NCBI RefSeq assembly: GCF_023053635.1
Contig: NC_086183.1
Coordinates: 1,309,501-1,373,500, forward strand
DNA: 64,000 nt
Direction of reading: 5' to 3'
Source: Elgaria multicarinata webbii
Taxonomy: Eukaryota > Chordata > Lepidosauria > Squamata > Anguidae
Below are positions 13,301-20,539 of this stretch, in pieces. The first letter of the stretch is position 1. The number at the start of each line of letters is the position of its first letter. The notes beneath the pieces are model-generated. The model was not told the DNA's origin and searched no databases. It worked only from the letters and a program-made list of their open reading frames with translations. The position numbers and the translations under genes were made by a program.

Positions 13301-16300
13301 AGAGAAGCCCTTGTTCTTGTAGAAAAACAATTGGAGTAATTAGTATTCAGATACATGCAAAGAAAATGTCCTGCTCTCTTTTCCCTTCCAGCGTCAAAGG
13401 GCAAAAGGAGAACATTTTTTCTCAAAACATTTTGTTTAGTGTGTGTACGTTTTTACTTGCTTGATTTTTATTTTTACTGCTTATGAATGTCCTTAGTGAA
13501 CCCCCTTCTGCCTCTCCTGCCACAGAGGAATTTCTTGGGTCATCGCCCCCCCACATTCATGTCCATTTGCAGACCTCTCAAGAGGTGAAGCCAGCTTCCC
13601 CCATTTCCGCAGCTGCAGCTACTCCGGCCCTGGAGGCATCCGTGGAAAGCTGGGCTGTGCTGAGCCCCACCCCGGCGGAGGCAAGCCCCTCTGAAAGTAG
13701 CGAGAGCGTCTCCTTGGTGACTCAGATTGCAAACTTCCCCGCCCTCCCTGCAGCACCCGTACAGACTGGAGCCTGGCTTTCTGGAGCAGGGGACTTCTCC
13801 CGGAGGCTGCAGGAAGCGAGCACAGAAGAGCAGGCCTTATTGCCAAAGCCAGCGGAGCCTGCACAGCCTCGCCCAGCTCCTCCACAGGCAAAGTCTCCTC
13901 CAGAGCAGCCAAACGAGCAAGTGGAGAGCAAGCCAGCAAGCAGGATAGAGACTCTGCGAGAGGACGGGCCGATGGATCTGCGGCTCTTTGAGCTCAACTC
14001 AGACAGTGGGAAGTCAACGCCCTCCAACAACGGGAAGAAAGGTGGGTAGCCTGGAAGTTGCAGGCTGGGCGCCACCCTGACTTCTCTAAGTGTGCCCATG
14101 CCAAACATTCCCTGTGTGATCATTCCGTTTGCAAACCAGTGTGGGGTAGTGGCTAAAGGGTTGGATTGGGAGGCGGGAGTTCCGGGTTCTAGTCCCCACT
14201 CGGCCATGGAAGCTCACTGAGTGACTTAGGGCCAGACTCACTGACTCTCAGCCCAGCCTAGCTCACAAGAGGTGTGGTGGTGGTGGTGAGGATAGAAATG
14301 GAGAAGAGGATTACGTCTGCCGCCTTGAGTTCCTTGGAGGAAAAAAGGTGGGATATAAATGCAATCAGTCAATCAAGACCCTCTTAACTCGTGATAACTC
14401 TGGAAAACTACCCATTCCACTTGCATGTAGGCTAGTTGTGAACCTGTGGCATTCGCAAAGCCCTCTATGTATTTGTGTCTTGTGTTTTAGTATTTCTAAG
14501 GCTCAGTGGCTCTTCCTGCACAGTCCATGGTAGAGCCTCAAAAGCCTTCAGAAAGGAACGGCTGTGTTTTTGTTCCTTGTTGTTTCAGGCTCGAGCACAG
14601 ATATTAGTGAGGACTGGGAAAAGGACTTTGACCTGGACATGACTGAAGAAGAAGTGCAGCTGGCGCTCTCCAAGGTGGATGTCTCTGGGGACGTGAGTAC
14701 ATTTCATCTTGGCTGAAGAAGGGCCTCCCTTGGTTTCTTGTGTCGGTGGTGGTGAACACTTTTTAAAATAAAGACAGTCAGTGTCTTGTAATCTTTTCTT
14801 GCTTGATCAGTGTTGTTCCCATTTTAGCGAGATGGGACTAAAGCTGAGAGTGCCACCATTGCCCAGAGCCACCAAATAACCCTCTCATTGGGTCGTGTGA
14901 ACTTACTGTATTTCTTCGATTCTTAGACACACTTTTTCCCCCATATAAACATCTCTAAAAACGGGGTGCGTCTTAGAATCGCGGGTGCGTTTATTATTTC
15001 TTAGAATCAAAGCTTTTTTTCTGTTGGTGGTACTGAAATTAGTGTGCGTCTTACCATCAATGGCATCTTAGAATCGAAGAAATACGGTACATCCTAGTGT
15101 TGCCTGTTGACTTAGGCCTCAGCCCACTGTGCTCAAAGGGGCGGTCTCCCAGGATTGATTGATTGAATAGCTGAAGCTGTCTGGGCAGTTTACGAAAATT
15201 AAAACCATGGAAACCATTCAAAATATAAAACAAACAGTATAAAAACATAATATAAAATACAATGTAAAAACAGCTTTAAGAGGGTTTTCCGAAGAAACAT
15301 TGAGGTTTCTTTTTCTCTTGCCCACATATTTATGATGCTGTGGTCACATGACTGTTCTCAAGTACATAAGAAAATCTGCCTCCTGTTTCATCGCGGAAGA
15401 ATGCTTTTGTGCTCCGCCAAAAATGGCAACCCGGAGCTGATAATGTTCCCCTTTAAAACCACATAGATTCAGAGTTCTATGAAAAGGTGCATCTATCCAA
15501 TTATCCAAATTACTTAACCAAATTTCTCTTTCTTTCATTATGTTGGGGGGATGGGGGAGAACTGGAGGAGGGATTAATTCAGTTTGCATCTTTATGCGAA
15601 CTTAAGAAATCAATGCTACCTGAGCCTGTGTATGAACCAGGACATAGTTGAATATTGACGTTTGCACTTTTCTGAAATTTGCGATCAGTTCCTAAATCAA
15701 AACAGTGCATACAAATGTACATAGTATAAAAAAACTGTGCACAAAAGTGTTCGATCCAAGGGGAATTGCCTGGAAAAAAGGCATATCATTTGAAAAATGC
15801 ATATGAAATGCATACATTTTGAGAAATGTGCTTGAAAATATGTAGGAATTTATCGTGGTAATGAAGATAATATCTTAGCAGTAAGAAGCCTTACAACATG
15901 GACTTCTTAAATACACTTTTCTCGTTGGCCCAATTAACCAATAGTCTCTTCATCATGTACTCCTCGTACCGCACGTAGGCCAGGGAAGAATCTGCTTCAT
16001 ACTGGACTTCTCCTGGCAGAGACAATCTGGCCAAGGACATCTTTTTAACTCTTTAGAGTCCTTTTCCTTCTGTGGGTAAAAACCTAACCCCAACACCCTT
16101 TCATTTTTAACTACAGAAAAAATACAATTTACATTTCATTACATTTCACCTGTAAGAAATCAACTTTACATGTTTACAACAATCCCAACATTGTAATCTT
16201 TCTCTGTGTTTTACATTTCCCAGAGACTTATTTATATGTAAGCTTTTCTTTTCTTCTTCTTCCAAGCACTGTTGAAAAAATTGGTGCTTTGGGGCGTTGA

Positions 16301-19300
16301 ACTACTTTGCAATCTTCCAACTTGCAATCTTTCAGCAATTTTAAAACTTTCTGCTTCTGGCTTTTTTAGGTAATTTCCATTGGAAACTTTTTCTACCTCT
16401 ACACCAAGGTAGCACCTAACTTCCCCCAGAGACTTCAGTTTCAACTTTTCCTGCAGCTTTGGGCTGAGTTTTCTTGAATGTGGTCTTGGGAACTCCCTGC
16501 CACCAGTAGACGAACCACTAGCACCACAATCATGTACTCTTTTGCTGGCCCCTTTGCATACAGACACGTGTATTTGAAAACACCCCCTTTCAGTTTTCGC
16601 TGCCTGAAAACACTTTTCTTGCTCTTGTTCAGACAATTTCAACACACCACTGTAACTCTCGGGTTCAGACTTTACATAACGCACACTGAATTCATCTGAA
16701 AACTTTAAAGGTGGAATTCCTTTGTTTTCCCTCTGTGAACGGCGAGGTACACTGGGAATTTCTTCCTCCCTTTCATTTCCCTCCTCCCTTCTGCTTTTGG
16801 GAGTGGAAACACTTTTCTCAGAGATGTGAGGGCTCTGAGAAGTTAACCCCTGAGTTACTGTTTTTTCTTGGTTGTTCACGGTTTCTAACAGAACGTGGGA
16901 ACCTTGAATCCTGTCCCAACCTGCCTCCTGAAAAGTAGCAGACCTAGAAACAACCACCTTCCCATGACTTAGGGAAAAACGCCAAGACTTGGATTGCATG
17001 CCAGTGTAACCCACAAAACGTAATTTCACAGACTTGGCTTCACCTTTGGACCTTTTGGACTTTGGGATATGCACGTATGCCCAAGACCCCCATGTTCTCA
17101 AGTGAGATAAATCTGGCTTTGAACCAAAAAGTAAACAGTAAGGCGAACTGCCTGTAACCCTGCTCCAGGTTCTATTACACAGATAGTTTGCAGTTAAAAA
17201 TGCTTCTCCCCACAAATCTTGCTCAGCGTTTGCATCAGCCATGAGAGAATCTTTCTTCATTTGAAGTACTCCAATTCTTCTCTCAACTGACCCATTTTGA
17301 AAAGGAGTTTGAGGATCTATCAACCTGTGCGTGATTCCTGTTTTCTTGAACCATTTACAGAACTCTCGTGAAAGAAACTCACCCCCACGGTCCGACTGCA
17401 CCGAAACAATAGGCTTGTTAAAAAACTTTTCTGCCCAAGTTTTCCAATCCTTAAATGTTTCAAAAGCTTCTGATTTTCGCTTCAGTAAATAACACCAACT
17501 GAAGCGTGTGTAATCATCCAGAATTACAAGCACGTAACTGGATCCCCCTTGTGTAGGCGTGAATGGCTCTACCAAGTCGATAAACACCAATTCAAAAGGC
17601 TTTTGTGACACCCTGTCACTTTTTCTGCAGATGTTCTGCACCCGGGATTTGGTCTGATGACAGATTGAACAATCCAAAAATTTTTTACAGTTTTGCAAGC
17701 TTAACCCTGTACACACTTGAGGCATGTGACTTAACACTTTAAAGCTTGCATGACCTAAACTCCTGTGCAACTCATGAACACAATTTTTATGGTCTGGCAC
17801 GTTACCAGTTTGTGCCACCCTTTCTTTACCTGCACCCATGTAGAACAGTCCATTTTTAACATGTCCCAGTGCCACTTTTTGTCCATCCTTAATCACTTGG
17901 CACTCATCCTTCTGAAACGTAACAACGTATCCTTCAGACGTTAGAGCACTGACAGAAAGGAGACAAAAATCTAAATCTGGAACATACAGAACCTGTTCAC
18001 ACTCCTTCTGCAGACATGGAACGTAACCACAGCCAATTCCTTCCACACTCGACGTTCGTCCATCTGCAAGCGTGACTGACTTCACCTTGCTTGGTTCCAA
18101 CTTCCGAAATGCCTCTGGATTATTAGAAATTGTTCTGGACGACGCAGAATCAATCAGCCAAACCTCTTGGGCCTCGTTACACCTCACTGTGGCTGAGACA
18201 AATGCATTCGAGCATTCCTTCACTTCTTCTCGAGCCTGTGTAACTCCTTTCTTCTTTTTACAGAAACGTTTGATATGCCCCGGCTGCTTACAAAGGAAAC
18301 ACTTTTTCACAGCAACAGCGACTCTCACCACTCCGTCGCCTTGGAAACTCTTATCTTTCTGCATTCTTTCTCCGCTGCCAAGGGCTGACTGCTTAACCCT
18401 TTCCTGGCAGTTTTCCTCCTTCCTGGAAAGACGCCGTTTCTCTTCTTGGAGCAAACGACCCGTCAAATAATGAAGAGTGAGTTCATCAGTCTTCATACTT
18501 TCCAGACTGGTTGTCAGAACGTCCCAGCTTTGAGGCAATGACCCCAAAATCAGGTAGCACTTATGCTCTTCCGTAAAAACGATTCCAACCTCCTGCAACT
18601 GGACAAATAGAGATCTCACCTGTTGGAGATGATTTGCCAAACTTCCAGCCTCCTCCAACTTTAAACGGTACAGCTCTCTGGTGAGGCTCAGCCGTGTGCT
18701 TGCCGACGCACGCACATAAATCTGTCTCAGCGCATTCCAGCTGTCTCTTGCCGTCTCATCTCTGGTGATATGGACAATTTGCGAGTCCTCCATACTCAAG
18801 ACAATGTTTGCTTTGGCCCTTTCATTCTGCTCTTCCCACACTTGTGCTTCTTGAGCAGTCTGACCAGCCGGCCTCGGGACACTCACGACGTTCCAACATC
18901 TGTCCCGCTTCAAAAACATTTCCATCTTGAATGACCACGTCAAGTAATTTCTCTCATTCAGCCGTTCCACCGGAATACTGGATGCCACCTGAACCTGGGC
19001 CATCCTCACCGGCTGGGCTGGAGCGCGGCTCACACTGGATACAGACCCGTCTGAGCTCGATGAACTGCCTGAGCTAGACTCCGTCTTTCCCTCCAGCGTT
19101 CCTTTGCTCTCAAGCTTTCCAGCAACCAAAAATTATGCCTTCCAGATCCCTGGGCCCATAACCTATCGTGGTAATGAAGATAATATCTTAGCAGTAAGAA
19201 GCCTTACAACATGGACTTCTTAAATACACTTTTCTCCTTGGCCCAATTAACCAATAGTCTCTTCATCATGTACTTCTCGTACCGCACGTAGGCCAGGGAA

Positions 19301-20539
19301 GAATCTGCTTCATACTGGACTTCTCCTGGCAGAGACAATCTGGCCAAGGACATCTTTTTAACTCTTTAGAGTCCTTTTCCTTCTGTGGGTAAAAACCTAA
19401 CCCCAACATGCAAACTGATGCAGGAATGGGACAGAGCGAACTGTACTTTGGGAAAGCAAGCAAAATTGAGCTCTAGAGATTTGTCCATTGCTGGCCTCAA
19501 CTCAATTTAAAAAACAAACCAAGCAGGGAGGGAAACCATGAACACCCTTGGGTGCCCATTTGTAAGAGTGCTCTCAGGCATTGGCTGCGGGCAATATTGT
19601 CCTTGCCCTGGTGGAGAGAGATGGGTTGTGAGGCACAAAACCCCACGACACAGGAAGAGAAGGTCCTTCCTCAAGACAGCTACCAAGAAATGTGTGTGTG
19701 TATGCTTGAGGCCGCTTGATTCTGCCCTTATTTTGAGGTTTCCTATCTAAATCTACTACTAGATAGGGGTTTGTAAGCTTTGGATCAATTCAGTTAGCAG
19801 AAGAAGAAACTGAAGCTTCAAGTTGCTTTGCCAAGCAGGGCAAAATATGAGTGATGAGCTTGAACATTTAGTTAAGAGTTCCCTAGCTTGTCTTGGGGAG
19901 CTGTTCAGCACCAGGACAATAAACTGTTCTGACTTGTATAGTGGGAAATGAAAGATCATCTTTATGTCTTCTAACAATGAGTTGTTCCTTTTTCACAATT
20001 ATATTGTAACTTCTTTTGCCTTTTTCAAATAGGCTTGCGTACCAAACTTTTGGTGGCAGCAAATTTATTTAAATTCAGTTGAGTGGTTAATAGGCTGATA
20101 GTCAAGTTTTTTAAAAAAACGTCCTTCAATATTTCAAAGCAGATGCCGTCGACATGGGGCCCCGTGAATATTCTGGAGGAGGGGAAGGGAGAGGCTGTTG
20201 AAGCTGAATGACTGAGGATCACGCTAGAGCCTTGGATGGGAAACCATATCGTAGAAGTAGGGTGTGAATGATGTATTTTCCCCCACATGCATCTGGACTC
20301 AGGCTTTAATAATGACGTGAACGTCTGTGAATTGAATTGGCTGACAAATGATAGACCGGCACAGCTGACTGTGGGAATGCTCGGGGTTGTAGGACTTTTG
20401 CCTGTTTAAACATGCCGAGGGTTGGCTGCTGTGGGTCCAGCCCCCTCCCTCCTGCTGCTCCTGCCTAAAGCTCTGGCCTTCTTGCCTTCTCTCTTTGCTC
20501 CTGCAGGTGGAGGATGAAGAATGGGAGGACTGGGAATAG
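3475..20539 (+). CDS. BSDC1: BSDC1, BSD domain-containing protein 1 (exons 2-10)
   Basis: Nine exons joined in frame (3475-3591, 3857-4024, 4132-4186, 8747-8862, 9442-9510, 12477-12558, 13526-14041, 14589-14692, 20507-20539) encode 419 residues. They match human BSDC1 from [20 protein letters not shown] to the acidic C-terminus ending EWEDWE. Human BSDC1 is about 430 aa, so only the first exon (about 24 residues) is missing, upstream of the window. All introns are GT-AG and the phases agree. Exons 5-6 carry the BSD domain with the family's aromatic signature ([11 protein letters not shown]). Exon 8 is a long Ser/Pro/Glu-rich, probably disordered linker. Exons 8-10 end in a conserved acidic tail ([18 protein letters not shown], then [17 protein letters not shown]). 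BSD domains occur in TFIIH p62 and synapse-associated proteins; the molecular role of BSDC1 itself is not established. No frame damage is seen, so this is an intact host gene. Confidence 0.97.
3857..4024 (+). CDS. BSDC1: BSDC1 coding exon 3
   Basis: 168 nt, 56 codons, containing the highly conserved block [20 protein letters not shown]. The acceptor is GTGAAG and the donor GTACTT is weaker than its neighbours. Confidence 0.95.
4132..4186 (+). CDS. BSDC1: BSDC1 coding exon 4
   Basis: 55 nt encoding [18 protein letters not shown] plus one base of a split glycine codon. The donor is GTAAGT. The codon is completed by exon 5 after a 4.5-kb intron. Confidence 0.95.
4266..4890 (+). mobile_element. 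CR1 LINE, 5'-truncated
   Basis: The two frames 4302-4529 and 4498-4815 together cover the CR1 ORF2 C-terminus ([45 protein letters not shown]), with one frameshift between them. The 3' end is the CR1-style CCTTCCAACTCTGCTATTCTATGA. It lies in BSDC1 intron 4, in the same orientation as the gene. Confidence 0.9.
5100..5195 (+). mobile_element. L2-type LINE 3' tail with (AAT)n
   Basis: The 3'-terminal motif GTTGTTCCCCGCCTCGATC then GAGGCGGGTAATTAATAATAAT matches the 3' end of the inverted L2 at 46.98 kb. Only the tail is present. Confidence 0.7.
5196..7211. other. BSDC1 intron 4, no assigned gene
   Basis: An AT-rich stretch (5200-5480) is followed by mixed sequence with a GC-richer patch near 6900-7100. 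No exon or RNA gene was recognised. A half MITE resembling the Harbinger-like family may lie near 6590-6632. Confidence 0.5.
7218..7312 (+). mobile_element. LINE 3' tail with (AAT)n
   Basis: GCCGCCTTGAGGCCCAGTAT then GGGCAAAAGGCGGGATACAAATAAATATAATAAT. The same tail occurs inverted at 60,468-60,535. The body is missing. Confidence 0.65.
7366..8365 (+). mobile_element. CR1 LINE 3' part, split by an inverted L2
   Basis: The left piece (7366-7506) reads as CR1 ORF2 ([19 protein letters not shown]). The right piece (7909-8365) continues from the matching position through the 3'UTR to TCTTCTTATGTTCTT. The interruption at 7508-7908 is an antisense L2. The same 3' end recurs at 35,338-35,519. Confidence 0.8.
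7508..7908 (-). mobile_element. L2 LINE fragment inserted in CR1
   Basis: Read on the minus strand, residues [20 protein letters not shown] to [20 protein letters not shown] are the L2 ORF2 C-terminus. They are followed by a 3'UTR ending GGAGCGGTACATAAATATTC and TAAATAAATAAA. Confidence 0.85.
8747..8862 (+). CDS. BSDC1: BSDC1 coding exon 5 (start of BSD domain)
   Basis: 116 nt encoding [13 protein letters not shown] through SLYSKM, the N-terminal part of the BSD domain. The pyrimidine tract before CTGCAG is strong and the donor is GTAAGA. Confidence 0.95.
9442..9510 (+). CDS. BSDC1: BSDC1 coding exon 6 (BSD domain core)
   Basis: 69 nt, 23 codons, [20 protein letters not shown] then LEQ. It holds the F-W pair and Y-F residues that define BSD domains. 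The donor is GTAAGT. Confidence 0.95.
9880..11609 (+). mobile_element. L2 LINE with RT domain, itself interrupted
   Basis: It encodes L2 reverse transcriptase pieces: [24 protein letters not shown], a YTDDTQLY box (YADD in other copies here), then [17 protein letters not shown]. The 3' end is ACCGCCCAGAGAGCTTCAGC, with a TAAATAAATAAA tail. Frames are broken in several places, so it is dead. It sits in BSDC1 intron 6 in sense orientation. Confidence 0.9.
10148..10312 (-). mobile_element. L2 3' end inserted into the larger L2
   Basis: A minus-strand L2 3'UTR (TTTATTTATTTATTTACG on the + strand, then the CCACCCAATAGCCGGAGCGC motif). It splits the host L2 between its GTGACTCT and TGATTCTCCTTGA sequence. 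Confidence 0.85.
11610..12476. other. BSDC1 intron 6, 3' part
   Basis: Single-copy-looking intron. Open frames at 11,869-12,336 have no recognised homology and no conserved splice framing, so they are not called. Confidence 0.5.
12477..12558 (+). CDS. BSDC1: BSDC1 coding exon 7
   Basis: 82 nt encoding [15 protein letters not shown] and an acidic run ending GWEEEE. The donor is GTCAGT, a less common but valid GT site. The exon ends one base into the next codon, which matches exon 8. Confidence 0.93.
12802..13014. mobile_element. Palindromic DNA-transposon MITE (hAT-like)
   Basis: The terminal inverted repeats are about 28 bp: TCAGATGACACGCTAAGCCA on the left and, on the right, the reverse complement of TCAGATAACACGCTAAGCCA. 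The interior repeats the same GCTTAGCGTGT motif. It lies in BSDC1 intron 7. Confidence 0.7.
13526..14041 (+). CDS. BSDC1: BSDC1 coding exon 8 (disordered linker)
   Basis: 516 nt. The middle is Pro/Ala/Ser-rich and diverges freely from human, whereas [14 protein letters not shown] and the final [18 protein letters not shown] are conserved. The open frame starts upstream at 13483, but the acceptor CCACAG at 13525 and the phase place the true exon start at 13526. Confidence 0.95.
14132..14365 (+). mobile_element. tRNA-derived SINE
   Basis: Pol III boxes are visible: an A box in GTGGGGTAGTGGCTAAAGGG and a B box in GGTTCTAGTCCCCA. A body with CAAGAGGTGTGGTGGTGG follows, and the 3' end is GGAAAAAAGGTGGGATATAA. 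A second copy lies inverted at 23,604-23,852. It is a squamate-style tRNA SINE, not a functional tRNA. Confidence 0.8.
14589..14692 (+). CDS. BSDC1: BSDC1 coding exon 9
   Basis: 104 nt encoding [20 protein letters not shown] and on to the end of exon 9 ([12 protein letters not shown]). The donor is GTGAGT. It is followed by a 5.8-kb intron that carries the copia element. Confidence 0.95.
14906..15087. mobile_element. Tc1/mariner-type MITE
   Basis: The element is flanked by TA on both sides (14904-14905 and 15088-15089). Its terminal repeats are about 22 bp: CTGTATTTCTTCGATTCTTA at the left and the inverse of CCGTATTTCTTCGATTCTAA at the right. There is no coding sequence. It lies in the last BSDC1 intron. 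Confidence 0.75.
15150..15275 (-). mobile_element. L2 LINE 3' fragment
   Basis: Antisense L2 3'UTR sharing the AGCTGAAGCTGTCTGGGCAG block and the AAAACATAATATAAAATACA stretch seen at 10,148-10,312. Confidence 0.7.
15851..16095 (-). repeat. Copia 3' LTR
   Basis: 245 bp, nearly identical to the copy at 19164-19408. On the element strand it begins TGTTGGGGTTAGG, directly preceded by the purine tract AATGAAAGGG, which fixes this boundary. Confidence 0.93.
16232..19129 (-). pseudogene. Copia gag-pol remnant
   Basis: A long frame covers the gag-like region, a CCHC zinc knuckle, protease, the integrase zinc-binding and catalytic regions, and part of reverse transcriptase/RNase H. It is fossil coding material of the copia element and not a host gene. 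It is incomplete and treated as broken. Confidence 0.88.
19150..19163 (-). other. Copia primer-binding site (initiator tRNA-Met fragment)
   Basis: The + strand reads CTGGGCCCATAACC, identical to the anticodon stem-loop of vertebrate initiator tRNA-Met. The site is therefore complementary to an internal segment of the tRNA rather than its 3' CCA end. Drosophila copia is known to use a cleaved half of the same tRNA. Confidence 0.8.
19164..19408 (-). repeat. Copia 5' LTR
   Basis: 245 bp direct repeat of the 3' LTR. On the element strand it ends CCACGATA, immediately followed by the primer-binding site, as expected for a 5' LTR. Confidence 0.93.
19409..20506. other. BSDC1 last intron, 3' part
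   Basis: No coding exon other than the terminal exon at its end. A partial copy of the Harbinger-like MITE may lie around 20,350-20,412 (GTTGTAGGACTTTTGCCTGT). Confidence 0.5.
20507..20539 (+). CDS. BSDC1: BSDC1 last coding exon with stop
   Basis: 33 coding nt, [10 protein letters not shown] then TAG. The acceptor is CTGCAG after a pyrimidine-rich tract. The short acidic end matches human (LEDVEWEDWE). Confidence 0.95.
   Translation: MEDEEWEDWE

Larger units (their letters stand above)
15851..19408 (-). mobile_element. Ty1/copia LTR retrotransposon (fossil)
   Basis: This is a copia-superfamily element on the minus strand in the last BSDC1 intron, antisense to the gene. Parts in its own 5'-3' order are a 245-bp LTR, a primer-binding site matching part of initiator tRNA-Met, gag with a zinc knuckle, protease, integrase, part of reverse transcriptase/RNase H, a purine tract and a second 245-bp LTR. 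The order protease-integrase-RT identifies copia rather than gypsy. The LTRs differ at about 2 of 245 positions, so the insertion is young in evolutionary terms. The element is broken (about one or two breaks) and is treated as a fossil. No matching target duplication was found at its ends. Confidence 0.93.

Noticed and set aside
14132-14210. Functional tRNA gene
   Set aside because: A and B boxes are present but there is no cloverleaf with a usable anticodon arm, and a SINE body and tail follow.
16232-19129. 965-residue frame as a host gene
   Set aside because: It is copia gag-pol material between two LTRs, fossil coding sequence rather than a host protein.
19738-19880. Second MIR-like SINE
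   Set aside because: Only a short stretch (AGAAACTGAAGC and GCCAAGCAGGG) resembles MIR; too weak to list.
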